NCBI GenBank assembly: GCA_036172665.1
Contig: CM069871.1
Location: 186,001-250,000, forward strand
DNA: 64,000 nucleotides
Direction: 5' to 3'
Source: Prosopocoilus inquinatus
Taxonomy: Eukaryota; Arthropoda; Insecta; Coleoptera; Lucanidae
Shown here: in pieces, positions 1 to 12,609 of the stretch
How the letters are laid out: every line of letters begins with the position of its first letter
Position numbering within the stretch: position 1 is the stretch's first letter
Notes under the pieces: model-generated
The model's database searches: none
The model's input: only the letters and a program-made list of their open reading frames with translations
Told to the model about the DNA's origin: nothing
Translations under genes and position numbers: made by a program

Positions 1-879
1 GAAGTATAGGCAAATTAAATTATCTTTGCGACGGGTTCTTCGTTTGAACTAAAACCTGCTGTTGATTTTGGATTGCGGCTGCACACAAAACATTCAGAAA
101 CGATTAAAATTTAAAACATCTCAACGACCAACCAATGAGCTTTCTTAAAATCGCCTGACCCAGAAGGCGTGTTAGATAATAGTTTTTCGGCGCTTTAGAT
201 AACACCGGAACGCATGCGTCACCACCATCAACACAAACACTTCGAGTGTTTGAAAAGCCGGCGGATTTCGCGTTCACGTGCCGGCCGACCCAAAATCACG
301 CGAGTTCGTCCGGTTTACAACACACGAGAGTGTAATCTTTTATTTTTTTTATCTCAACCTACAATTAGCCGGCGTGACTTGGCTAAAAAGGACGTAACGC
401 CTTCCGAGAAGCGCCTCCGCTGATGAGATCAGCAAGTCTGGCGATGTTTGTTGTGCAGTCAGTCGTGAAATCGCCAAAAAAAATCAGACATACCCCAAAA
501 ACTTGTTTTTATTTGTAGAGTTCTTTTGTCTTTAATCTACAGTAGTTAGAATTAAACATAATGTCTCCCTCGAAAAATGTAAATGGGTTGTCTTATCAGT
601 TCTGATCAATGAACGCTCGGCTTCTCCGCCCCACCCACTGGTTAAATTTCAAAAGTGATTAGAACCCCAATTTAATTAATCTCTTATTGGGTAGGCATTA
701 TTTTTTTTTGAACATCGCAAAAAGGTTCCTACTTTTGTCGGGGGAGCGTATCTTTCAAATATTGTTTCTTTCTTTCACTCTCGCGCAAGTAAAATCGTTT
801 GGGAGGAAGAGATGTTCATGACTTGTCATCAAGAAGTTGAAAGAAAGGAGAGAGGAAACGGAGTAAATTGATATTGTAC

Positions 880-1560
880 GCAGTCATGAAAAAAAAAATT
901 GCGTATTAAACTTGAGAAAAGACGATTATAAATATGTTCATCTGAAGTTACTTTGAAATCTGGAGTAAGAAACGAAAAAAATTAAAAGAAAAGGAAAAAT
1001 TGTAATTAAAATAAAAGAAGTCAGTAAAGACATGAAGAAGAAAGACCAAAAAGAATTGTCAGATAGAAAATTTGATGGTAAAGATACTGAAAAAATAATA
1101 AAATTCGTAAGGTCATTTGTATACAGATGAGAAGACCGGAACACAATAATAAAGAAAATAACAATATAGAAACTACGTGCAAGTTGATCAAAGAGGATGT
1201 CGAAAATGAGATAGCAAGACCAGGCTATTAAAGATATTCAAAGATTTGGAATTTCTGAATGGAGAAAGAAGATAATAAAACGGACAGAAATTGACGAGTA
1301 AGTAAAGAAACATAAGAAACACCAGAAGAGAGACAGAAAGGAGAGTTGGGGAGCTTAGATCCAAATGAAAGAAATTGAAGAAGAAATTATTGAAAAAAAG
1401 AAGAAAGAGGTCCACTTGAAGTTAAGGAAACCCTAGTAAGAACGTAAGGAAAGACACTAGGAGTCTTGAGAAAGAGCGACCAGTTAAAAATAAAAAGGTA
1501 TTATCAAATTATAACTAAAATTAAGGAGAAGTAAACAACGTAAAAGGCATAAAAGTCAGA
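880..1560. repeat. purine-rich low-complexity tract
   Basis: The plus strand is strongly enriched in A and G, with many AAGAAG and GAAAGA words. The two minus-strand open frames across it (938-1144 and 1188-1415) translate to Phe/Leu/Ser-rich strings, which is what composition alone would give. Similar strand-skewed tracts occur at 11640-12260 (purine) and 16330-16970 (pyrimidine). Confidence 0.5.
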
Positions 1561-2841
1561 GAAAATGTTTGTGTAAAAAACAAAAAAGATCAAAGGGCTA
1601 AACGAAAAATCTCTACCTAAGTAAAAACTAATTTACCATCAAATACTAAGTAAGTAAAATTTTCATTAATGGATAATTTCACAATTTTCAAAAGATCCTC
1701 CTTGGAATTTAACACAAATGAGATCTTAAGAGGACCAAAGATTGAAAACCAAAACTTCATTAGAAAGGGTGGTGCACCTAAATCTAAATGGTTTGAATAA
1801 ATTTTAAAGGAAATTTTACTGGTCCAATATAATTGCGAATTTTGAGTAAAGAAGGTTGACTTCTAATGACTTCTAATTCCTTCAGATGAAAATTAACCCA
1901 AATTGAAACGATTTTGAAAAGCCAACCCCAATTCAACTGCGATGGGAGACTCATTTCCAATCCAACATCAAGAAGGTAGGTGAAAGTCATTTCAGGAGAT
2001 ATTTCCAAATTAAAACAATTTATAAAAACTGATGATACAAATGAAATGGCAGCTAAAATGAAAAAAATTAAAAAAGGAGAAGTGACCATGAGCAAGAACC
2101 CCAGAAGATCCATCAAGGATCCGAGGATGATTTTAAATAATAACCCTAACCCAATTCAAATGCGATTTTAATGAAAAGAAAATCAAAGATGGATCGTTTA
2201 TCATTGCTTTAAGAACGGTGCCCCCGACAATTTTAACGAAATTACACAGCATTGCATTGATTTTGAAACAAATCAGCAGATTACGATTTAATCAGAGCAC
2301 ATAAGCGGTAAATATATATTTTTTTAATTTATTCATAAAAGGCAAATATTACATCATCTGAAAGGAAATTTTCCTTCTAATTTTAACACGGTTCGAGACG
2401 GGCGTTCCGGGGGATTATCCAATCACGTTCGGGTTCAAAGTCAACCTCCGTTTATTTCCCCCCGTTATGAATAAACAAAACAATGCGATAAAATTTATGC
2501 GTTTCAATTGAAACGATGATACAGACAGATATTTTCTCAAGTCTTTTTATACAATTTGTTATCAATGATGTGACGAATCAATAGAGATTATTATACTATT
2601 ATTAACAGTTCTAATTAAAATTGTAAAAGCGTTGTCTAGGTATAATTAAAATCTAGTTTGAATGGTGTGAGAGGCATTTTTTCACTGAATAAGTTATCTT
2701 AATTAATATACACACAACTTATCTGACACCATCGATGTGGAAATGATTGTTAAGACGATTTCTATAATTATATCAATGTCACAGTTTTTAGAAGAAGGGT
2801 AGTGTAGTGCTTATGAATCAAACATGTGCCCATCATCATTG

Positions 2842-2914
2842 CTTGTATGGTAGAATCGAACCCGAGACCTTTGATTTTAAAGACCTAGCATGTCACCACT
2901 GAGCTACTCAGACA
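2842..2914 (-). other. tRNA-like sequence (tRNA pseudogene or SINE head)
   Basis: On the minus strand an A-box-like TAGCTCAGTGG (2896-2906) is followed 33 bases later by a B-box-like GGTTCGATTC (2853-2862), the usual internal RNA polymerase III promoter layout. The acceptor and T stems do not pair properly, so I do not call a working tRNA. It may be a decayed tRNA copy or the head of a tRNA-derived SINE. No clear tail or target duplication is visible. Confidence 0.5.
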
Positions 2915-5900
2915 ACACCCTTATCTGATATTATGAACACTCTAATCTACTCTAGTCTGAATGTTGACCCTATATTATATTGTTCTTTTTTTTCGTTTTA
3001 CGCTATAATTTTATATGTTTTCCTTTTTCTGCACTGTTCATGGAATTCTGAGATGGTGTTGCGTAATCTGAGAGTCGCTTGGCTTCTCGGAAAACAACTT
3101 TCCGTTTTGTCAAGTCACGCCGGTTAAGACCAGTTATAATTCACAAAGTGATAATCTGTTTATAGCTATTTATTATTTCAGTCTCGTGCGCAGAGATCTC
3201 GTGTATGTAAGAAAACTGGATGAACTCGCGTGATCGCCGTTCGTCCAGCACGTGAACGCCTCAGCAGTTTCTCCACTGTTTTTGACATCTTATCAGTGGC
3301 GGCGGTTTTATGATGACGCACTTTAATAATGACAGGCAAAAGGTGTCACTTTGTATATCAACTGCGTATACGTAGTTGCTTGTTATTACATCAATTGAAA
3401 ATACGAAGTTCACAAATACGCAGATCGCAGGCTCACGTCAACTCTATTTATCCAGTACTCAAAAGTTTCTAATTTTTTTTCGCTTCTCCTGCGGGCCAAT
3501 TATGTTGCTTAATTAAAAAAAAAGATTTTTATAATACAGATTGCTCCAGAAAAATGGCAGTTTATATAAAAATAATTTGACTTTGTGAAGAGTTAAAAAT
3601 GTAAATACCTATCTAACTGGCACTAAATGAATAAAGAAAAATGAAAGAAAAAAAAAACTGCGTATGCAGGAACTATTATACAGGGTGTTAATAAAAAAAA
3701 TCCTGTCCACACTGTGGCAAATGATAGTAGAGATCAAAACAAGAAAAATTAAGGAACGTCATTGGACGAAGTTAACAATAGATTTGAAAGTCAGTGATTA
3801 AAAATTTTTTGTGAAACTGGAGGTAGTCTTCTAGAATTTTTATTTTTTACATAAAATTTGCGAAACAGGGGCGGACCGTAAACTTCGGGAGCTACTACTG
3901 TTTGGGGGCCTACCCAATAAACATAAATTAACCTAAGTTTGGGGTTTGGGTTTGTGACGACAATTGATTTTTTTTAAATGTGAGATATACCTATAGCCAA
4001 AAGTCCAAAACCTTTTTTATTTTATTTGATGCATTGGAATATACAGGTTGTTTTTGCAAACCCGAAATGAAGACGGATACCATATGAAACAAATCTAAAA
4101 GATGCAGATTAATTTTTCTTTTTTTGTGTTCGTTTTCAAACGAAAAATAGTTTCCTAAATTACTAAAAATTGGTAAATGCTACTGATTTTGAATTTATGA
4201 CAGTTTTTCAATATTTTGAGAAATGTGACATTTTTCCCTGAGTTATGACATTAGTTTTCAGTTTCAAATTTAATAACTAAAACCATCATGGCTCGTTTTT
4301 CTCCTACATCATGAAAATAAACCTTTTCGTTTATTCTCAAGGCGTTCTCAGCTTTAACTTTATTATTCTTTGCCCTTTACAGGGTTCCCATTTTATTTTC
4401 ATTAAAACATTCCTTGATTTTTTCTTAAAAAAACTGATAAATTTTCTCAATTAACTGCAATTGCGCAACTAATTATTACACGTTTTAACATTTTTCCATT
4501 TGTTTCTAATTTCATAACAGAACTAACGGGCGTATAAAAATTAGTAATTATTTAACTTACTTTTTTAATTTTCACGTGTATTAATAGAGGAAGCAATTGA
4601 TGCACCCTTAAAAAATATAAGCAATTAATTTTAATAACGTAACTACAAGCCTTAATATAGGCAACCCAATGAACACGCGCGCTTATGTCGTTGCCTATAT
4701 TTGGAGACTAAGAATATAGAAGTATTCCATTTGATTAAGAATGTTCACAATTCTCTGAGATTAAGTTGTCTCCGAATTTCTTTTTAAATTCAAAACAATT
4801 ATCAATTTTTTTTCAAATTTCTACTTTTAATTAATTTTTAAAAGTTACTAATTTAAGAACAGTCCCATACATTAATACTGAGAATTATTAAATTGCTTTC
4901 TAATTTAGAAATAATTAATAATAACATTAAAGTAAAGGTTATTATTAATGGAAAATAAAAAAGTGAACAATTTTTTCACTTAAAATTTAGTAATGTTAAG
5001 AATTTTACTAGGTAGCTGTAATTATGAAGATGGCACACAATAATTAATAAAGGTCGGTCATTATTTCATTCGGAAAAATATTGGTTCGTATTAGCCGTAC
5101 GGATAGGGCAAAAATGGAAAATGAATTTATCTTTTAGAAAAGTTGATTTATTTGTCATTCGTAAGCGTCAGTTCATAACTACAGCATCCCAGCAAAAGTT
5201 TTAGTATTATTAAATTTACAACAAGTAACGTGTCCACTATTTTTTTTTGGCGGAGACAGTATATTGCACAAAATAAAATAATTAAAAAATAATAATAAAT
5301 CCCGTTCTTCAATTATTCACCGACTTTTATAATAAAACAGACAAATTCCCTTGTCCCTCATATTTTTCTCAAATCCCTGATTTACCGGTTTGCAGACCGG
5401 GTTTATAAAATTGAAAAAAATTGAAAAAGCGAACTATTGATACAAGGTGCTAAACTTGTACACTACATCTATAGCTGATTTCATTTTACAATTTATGTAA
5501 GGCGAAAATATCTGAGGTGGTACTCAGCCTCAGTTTAGATCAGAAGATAAACGACTGTAAAAGAAACGAGTTTCTAAGAAGAATCATATCAGGTAATTGA
5601 GGATTCCGAAAAAGTAGCTCAAGCAGATGGAGATGGTGGAGAGGTAAAATACTCAAAACATTTTGATCAGCTGTTGGTAAAAGGAACGAGTAAGAAAGCG
5701 AGGAAACGTGAAGTTATCTGATAAACACTTGGTAAATGGAAACCAGTTGATAAGTTCCATTGTCTTGTTGGGGCCAATTTTTTTGAAGTGTTCAATTGAT
5801 TTACTATTTCTCATTGTCAGTGAGGAAAATTTCCTATTTGGCACAATTAATTACCTTCTTGTTCATCTCCTTTTCTTTTCCTAAATGCAACCGGATTGAT

Positions 5901-6192
5901 GCAAGTCACTGTTTGTATATGCGCACACAAAATAAACGTGCTGACGTTTTTTCAAATCAATTCGAACTGACAAGTTTGATTTATGGTGGATTAACAAACA
6001 ACCAGATCGTTTTGCGCGCTTTTGCCAAAATTTTATCTCGTCGAGCGTTGCGAAATCCTCTGACGCCCAATTTTTTTCTAACTCCTCGGCTTTTCGAAAA
6101 ACACCACCGGAATTAAAAACCGATAACACCGAGTGACCGTCTATCATGAACGCACCCGCCCGTCCCCCCCTGCACGGCCGCAATTACCGCGA

Positions 6193-6200
6193 TATAAAAG
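6193..6200 (+). promoter_or_regulatory. TATA box of HAP1
   Basis: The element TATAAAAG sits about 230 bases upstream of the HAP1 start codon at 6422. A start of transcription near 6220-6230 would give a leader of about 200 bases. That leader holds two tiny upstream ORFs: ATG at 6293 (three codons) and ATG at about 6320. Either they dampen translation or part of the leader is spliced out. Confidence 0.6.
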
Positions 6201-6421
6201 GATAAAGGAAGACATCCTCCGAGTGAGTCTTCGCCGATTACCGTCCAAAGCTAACGCAGCCGAAGATAAAGAAAAAAATAGAACCTCATAAAAATGAACT
6301 TGTAACATTGAAAAAAAAAATGCTTTTGGCAAACTGATTACATTGCAATTTTGTATTTCGTTGGAATTGTTTCGCATTAACTGTGTTTAATTTTTTTTGG
6401 ATCTCGTCAAAATTATACAAA

Positions 6422-8205
6422 ATGGAAGTCAAAATTGGTTTTTGGATTTTGCTTGCAAGTTTTCTGCCCGTTGTTTTCTGCATTACCTCAGAAGATAGCT
6501 TGGAATTGGTGCATGTGGTGAGTAAAAATACTTTGGTTTTACCTTTTTTTTTTTTTTGAAAATATAAGATACGTTTAAATCCCTCAGTTTTTCCGCCATG
6601 GAAGCAGAACGCCAGAAGAACATTGCACTTACCCAAACGACCCCTACACTCTTGAAGATTTCAAGCCGATGGGTTGGGGTCAATTAACAAACGTAAGAGT
6701 TTTTCCACCAAAATCTCTTTTTCTTCAAACAAATGGGGGGTGTTCGGTTTTTTTCAGGAAGGAAAAAACCGAGCTTACAAATTGGGGAAAATGTTACGCC
6801 AACGCTACGACACCTTCCTGGGGGACATTTACACCCCTGAAATGGTGGTGGCGACGTCCACCGACTTCGACAGGACAAAAATGACTGCGCTCCTAGTTTT
6901 GGCCGGGTTGTTTCCCCCTGCGCCTTCCCAAAAATGGACGGAGGAGCTCTCTTGGATTCCCATTCCGTACCAATTTGAAAAGAACGAGTTCGATTACGTA
7001 AGTTCTTTGGGCTTCATTAAAATTGCAACAATCATTAACAAAAATAGAACGAACATAAAAGATCTATCTGAAAGCAACCACTTAATTAATCAACGTACAA
7101 TGACATCGTTTATAGTTCATCCGGCGACCGATAAGCTACTGTCCGACTTACGTGCAAGAAATGGAACGCATTTATCAATCGGAAGAATACCAGGAGGAGC
7201 TGAATGCTTACGGCGATGTCCTCAAGTACTTGGAGAAGCACGCAGGAAAGCCTATAAGAACCCTGAACGATGCCTTCTGGATTTACCAGACGCTGAACGC
7301 GGAGAGCGACATGAACATGACCCTGCCGGAATGGACGAAATCCATCTACCCTGAGGTCGTGCACAACATAAGCGCGAAACAGTGCGAGTTTGAGAACCAC
7401 AATCATGTCCTCAAGCGACTTAACGGAGGTAAATGATTTTACAAAAGAATCTGTCGAAAAGGTTCAAAAAATTATGAGAAACTCTGAGATGAATAACTTT
7501 TTTATGTACAGGGTGTTTCAAACTTGAGACTTTCTTATACCAAACAGTGAAGCCAAGCCACTAGATCTTCCTCCAATTGAAGACGCTTTGGTTGGAGGGA
7601 GATATAACAATTTGCATTGCGTAAAGCGGTCTTAACTAATAAGCTCTTCTGATTTCAGGTCGTATGTTAAAAAAGGTCATAGAAAACATGCTTGCCAAAT
7701 CCAACAACCAATTGCAGCCAGCCGAAAGAAAGATCTACTTGTACTCAGGCCACGAAAACAATGTCATCAACATCCTGGCCGCCGTGAACGTCTTCGAGCC
7801 ACATGTCCCCAAATACAGTGCAGCCGCCATCATCGAACTGCACCACTTCAAGAACTCCAAGCAGTACGCAGTTAGGGTAAGCTACATTATTAATAGTGTT
7901 AGGATTGTTGGGCGTCGTCAGGGTTGCGCATACGCACGCTGTTGATTACCTAACCGTGTTTTCATTCTGCGTAACCATAGCAACGCCCGAAACATCCTAA
8001 GCCCGATTATTAAATCAGAACAAATCGAAACCAAAATTTAAAAAATTAGGTGCTGTACGCTAGAGATGTCGACCGCGAACCTGAAGAACAGGTCATCCCC
8101 GGGTGCGAAACGTTCTGCGACTTCGACAGTTTCCTGGAGATAACGAAACCGAACGTGCCCGTCAATTACACCGCCGAATGTGGCTCCGACAAGTATCTAG
8201 GTTAA
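6422..8205 (+). CDS. HAP1: secreted/lysosomal histidine acid phosphatase
   Basis: Phosphomonoesterase of the branch-2 histidine phosphatase superfamily, like insect acid phosphatase-1 and vertebrate prostatic/lysosomal ACP. Exons: 6422-6517, 6588-6692, 6758-6997, 7116-7428, 7659-7876, 8050-8205; all junctions are GT-AG and in phase, giving 375 residues. A signal peptide covers about residues 1-20 (hydrophobic FWILLASFLPVVF). The nucleophile motif is RHGSRTP (most relatives have RHGD), the second active-site Arg is in DFDRTK, and the acid pair is His-Glu in YSGHE. A glycosylation sequon NYT lies near the C-terminus. In this gene exons 3 and 4 of the paralogues are joined (7116-7428). The last exon may instead splice at 8201 to 8272 and stop at 8324, which would add a hydrophobic 17-residue tail that could be a membrane or GPI signal. 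It is the only array member on the plus strand. The function is known from the family; secretion is inferred. Confidence 0.92.
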
Positions 8206-8392
8206 TCAGCCGCCCGCTCTCAGTTCGCAGTTTTATCGGAATACAATATTGCAATTTTTTTTTTGTTTTAGCAATTTTATTAATCGTTGCTTCGCAATTG
8301 CATAGTGCGTTAATTAAAATGTAGCATCAGTATTGTTTTGCATGATTTATTTATTTTCTTTTACACTTTGTATCTATTCGTAAGTAACCTCT

Positions 8393-8398
8393 AATAAA
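8393..8398 (+). terminator. poly(A) signal of HAP1
   Basis: The AATAAA hexamer lies about 190 bases after the HAP1 stop codon (about 70 bases after the alternative stop at 8324) and is followed by an A-rich stretch. It is the first such hexamer downstream of the gene. Confidence 0.55.
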
Positions 8399-8399
8399 T

Positions 8400-11300
8400 A
8401 GTAAAAAAAGAAAAAAACTGTTTGGAATTTCGAAATGCATTTAAATTATCTGAACGTTAAAGAAAACTTTTCTTGAGTTCCAGGATTTGTCTTTGCGGGG
8501 GGTCTTATTTATTTTTAAAACAAACATTTATTATTAAAATAATTATTGAGACAAAATCAAATTTAAAAATTATGAAGTAGTTTGCCGCAGATATAGAATG
8601 CCAATTTGAAGGTCAAGTTGCCGTTTTGGTTATTTAAAACATACATACTATTTTAAATTTGAAACGCATTTAGGGGTGAGTTTATCATTGAAAAAAAAAG
8701 AGCAAAATAAAAATTAAACTGAAAGAAAGTGCTGTATGTCAAGGAAATGTTTGTGTCAGTCTCAAAAGAGGACCATCATCCCGGATGGAGATTCCTTTTC
8801 TTTTCTCTTTGATAATAGATCATGGTCAAATAATTCGAGAAAACAGAATTTGCTTGACTAACTAATCGACTGTCAATTGCAGTGGCGTAGGTAGAAGTCA
8901 AACCGCCGGGTTGCTAAATTTTACCAGCGCCTTTTAACATTATAAGCAAATTCCAATAAAAAAAAAGTAAAAAAGAGTCACGTGACAGAAGTGACAAGTG
9001 TCAAAATTTTAAGTTACGACAGCACCCAGTAACAAACACTAGGCGGAGTACTTTTAAACTGTACCTTTGCCCAAACCAATTAAAAGTAGTGTTGGAAATT
9101 TAGGCACGGATTTGGGCATGCTCTTCATGGGTTGCAGCCCAGAGCCCCGTTCAATCAAAGGGCCCCCTCGCGGTAAAAAAATTGACAAAAGATCTATTAT
9201 ATGACCCCTAGAATGTTTTACTATTTATAATCAAGAATAAAATCAGCTTTCCGCCATCTGATTGGCCATCTAATTGTGAATCTCACTTGAGAAATATAAA
9301 AAACATTCTTCTTCACACTGTTTGAGTTTCTATTTGAGTTGCGCGCAGTGGCGTAACTAGAAGTCAGGCCGTTGGGCAGCAAAATGTTACTTTTGCGCAT
9401 TTAACAAGTAAATTCATTTTGAAAAAGAGGCACTGTTCATATGTGACAGAATTTTAGATAAATTAAACGGAAATACCCAGGGCTCTGATTGACATTTGAA
9501 ATGTCAAATGACATTTGTCAATGATGCTCTCACATGACGTCTATCACTGTCAAGCTGTAATCTAGTTCCTTCAATTTCGCCCTTTGCAACACTGCAACGG
9601 AAATTTTATTTATTATGATTTATTTTATTTGACAGATGTTTGACGTTACGTGAGGAGCGACAAGATTGTAGGGGTTATGTGAATACAATTTGATTATGCA
9701 TTAAACTAAATACAATTAAAAATACTGCATTGTGACACGGCGGCCGTCATCATCAAATTGTAAAACAGTCTGGTTCCTTCAATTTCGCAAAACGTGATGT
9801 TATGCTCGTTGAAATTTTTGGTGAAGTTTTGACATTTAATTGACATTCAAATTTTAGAACTACCGACGACTTGGTTGAAAGTTGTAATTCACCAGCATGC
9901 CATATTTGTGGAAATTAGATATAAGATCGATAAGGAAAATCAATTATGGGAAAGTACGTTTGTTTTCAACAAATATTTAAATTTCTTGATGTCAAAGTGG
10001 TAGCGCCCAGGACGTCTCGGCGCCTGATTGCCTTAAAACCCCTAATGATAATGGTTGCGCGGTTTAATTTTTCATGTGACTTTTACAGAATAGGTCCGTA
10101 TCTAATCTTATTTTAATGCAATTTCTGAAAAACATTTTTTTTTATTATTAATCATTTTTGACTGCAAACCCGCTTCAATTTGTTTATCCTACTGCAATGT
10201 CAGGTCAAAAAGCGATCATAAGATGTCGCTGTTTTATCTGTTCATCACTGTATTTCTGTTTTTCTGAAGTCAAATTCAAAATCGAATAGAAATTAAATTT
10301 TTAACGGAATATCAGTTTTTTATCATCGTAACCCAACCCATTCAGGATGGTTCTAAAAAGTTATTTTCTAGCTATCGATACGTTTTTCCGCGAACATTCT
10401 AGACACGTGTTTTTTTTTTTGTATTTCAATAGCCACAGTTTCATCAAAATATGTTAATACGGCTTTGCTTGTTTGTAATTAATTTATTATTTTATTATAC
10501 TAGATTATGGCTTACTAAAAAAGGAAATAAACGACTCACCCCTCTACCATCCAAACTGCATACCGACGTGGAACTGCAACAATATGGATATTTAATAAAT
10601 TAAATCGAAAAAAATTCTGATTTCACTCACCCTACCGTTTTACGAAGCGTGCATTTCTAGTGCCGAAAATCTCCAAGCCAGCAACCCCAGTACACACACA
10701 CACACACTAAAAAGGAAGACACTTCACGACCGCGTATATTAAAATAAACAAACTGTTGCAAAAATATTGCAAATTCGCTAATAAGAAAAGCTTGCCCGTT
10801 CTCTAGCGATATCCGTAAGTAACTAAAGGACAATGCCCAGGTAAGAAATTAAAAGATAGCCATGGAATGCTCGATTCTGTTTTTTGCACGTTTTTGTTAT
10901 AGATGCACTCGCATGCCGAGCCGGAAGAGCGATAATTTTAAATTACTTTCAATCACACGGACCAAGCGAACTTACATTCCAATATTTTTTTGCTTTAGAT
11001 GAAAATAAATGTATTTCAGTATCGCCCGAGTTTCATTTTTATTTGAATTGAATATTAGATGCACGGAGAAATAATTAAATGAATTCTAAAATTAAAAATA
11101 AATAAAAAAAATAACGTTAAACAGTCAGTATTTCTGAAACGAATTTGTTGTTTCGTTATCTTGTTTATTATTAAAAGTAATACCTAATACATTTTATTTT
11201 TTACTTATTTGATATCGGTTACGAATAGGGGTTGCCTCTATTTTAAAGAACATACCCACTTTCAGACTCAAAAATGGCTCTTGTCCCTTACTTTGAAATT

Positions 11301-11640
11301 GAGGAGAATAGAGGATAATACTTCGTATTTTTCACTTTTGTTCGTTATTAAATAACTAATTACTTACTATTGATGGGGAACGTCGCTTAAAATAAAGGAC
11401 ACTTGGCAACCCTAGTTGGAACCGAAAGTTATTTCAGTTCTACCATTTAACGAAAATTAAACTTGGATATTGCCAGCTCAAAGAGTCATGCTTGATCATT
11501 TTGGTACGTTTTTATTATGACAAAATTTCATATTCTTTTATCAGCTCTGTAGCTGTTAAAAATCCGTCCGTCCATTATTGGGCAAACGAAAAAAAAAAAA
11601 ATCAGTTGTAAAATGTTGCGCCAGTGAGCTGGCTCGATTG
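8400..11640. other. intergenic region with dispersed repeats
   Basis: No gene is visible between HAP1 and the repeat cluster before HAP2. Two direct copies of a repeat beginning GCAGTGGCGTA lie near 8879 and 9347. The words CTRGTTCCTTCAATTTCGC occur twice (about 9562 and 9768). A member of the AGCGACATC repeat family lies at 10194-10232, and an (AC)n microsatellite at about 10692-10708. Confidence 0.5.
8879..9460 (+). repeat. two direct copies of the GCAGTGGCGTAACTAG repeat
   Basis: The segments starting at about 8879 and 9347 share GCAGTGGCGTA, AGAAGTCA and then similar text for roughly 100 bases, with a run of A and a GTGACA word downstream. A third copy in reverse orientation ends near 23470, just after AGGCGCTGAAAAA. 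The ends resemble the termini of non-autonomous DNA transposons, but I found no transposase. Confidence 0.45.
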
Positions 11641-12270
11641 TAAGTAATCAAACAAAGAACGACGAAACACGAAGAAGAAGAAGAAGAAAAACAAGAAACA
11701 AAAGAAGATCGTCAAGAAGAAACAAAAAGAAAATTATTAATAAGAAGATAAGAAAAACAAACACACCGACATTTGTTTCAGCAACGCACGGAGCGTAAAT
11801 AAAATCAAATTGGCAATGGAAAACAAAAGAAAACATGTAAGGTGAACTGCAAAGATGACGGAGAAAACTACAATAAACGAAATGAAAAGAACAAATAACT
11901 TGGATACGCGAAGAATGAGACGAAGAAGAAGACAACAAACAAGAGCAGATCGACAGTTTTTTGGCGAAGTCTAACGGATTCTAATCAAATTGCCAACAGA
12001 AACAACAAAAACAAACGAACAACTCGTATGAAATGACTACAGTTGTAATGTGTGAAACATAAACGCGATTGTAAAAAAAAAGTGAAACGAAAATAAAATA
12101 AAGGACGACGAGATGCGAAAAGAAAAAGATGAAGAAGAAACAAAATTGATTAATGATTACGCACGTCAAGACTGGCAGGAAAAAAAAGAAAACAACAATT
12201 TCTCTCAGGAAGCTTGCGGAGGTAAGAAGAATAATGTAAACAAAAAAATCTATTTCTATGTGTAAGAAAA
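11640..12270. repeat. GAA/AAC-rich strand-skewed tract
   Basis: The plus strand is almost free of long pyrimidine runs and rich in GAAGAAGAA and AAACAAAC words. Minus-strand open frames at 11648-11938 and 11981-12274 are Phe/Leu/Val strings and have no family character. The tract has the opposite skew of 16330-16970. Confidence 0.45.
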
Positions 12271-12609
12271 TCATATCACTAGTAGAGAAAAAAAAACAAA
12301 TGTAGACGAAGTGTCAGGTGCACCAGGAAAAATTAATGTGCAGAAAAATGTGGACCGCAATGAAACAAGTGAAAACTTAACTTCCCCCGATTCTTTTTGC
12401 TTATCTCTTGAATTTCAAAATAAATGACAATCGATGCGATATTCTTTTGTTTTTCGTTTGTTAAGTGAAAGCTCAGAAAACCTGTGAACGGTGACGAAAC
12501 AAACGTCATCGTCAAATGCCATCGATACTTTTTCCGGTTTGGATGTTCAAAACGAATGACACTCATCGATCCTCTTTTGTTTTCCGTTCGTTCAATTGTG
12601 AACTTCACC

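Larger units (their letters stand above)
1..6185. other. AT-rich intergenic region, no gene recognised
   Basis: I see no coding exon with family character here. The open frames are short and low in complexity. A purine-rich tract on the plus strand runs from about 880 to 1560 and continues more weakly to 2150. A tRNA-like sequence lies at 2842-2914. A short inverted repeat with the core AATATAGGCAAC lies at 4650-4700. The stretch at 3670-3690 begins with ACAGGGTGTT, a short motif seen at several repeat ends in this window. Confidence 0.6.

Noticed and set aside
2842..2914. Functional tRNA gene
   Set aside because: Acceptor and T stems do not pair; only the promoter boxes are preserved.
5796..6636. 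Several overlapping open frames of about 100 codons just upstream of HAP1
   Set aside because: They have no family character, lie across the TATA box and 5' leader of HAP1, and differ in frame with no splice support.
11648..12274. Minus-strand Phe/Val-rich open frames that look like membrane proteins
   Set aside because: The hydrophobicity follows from the purine-rich plus strand; no start context, domain or splice structure is seen.
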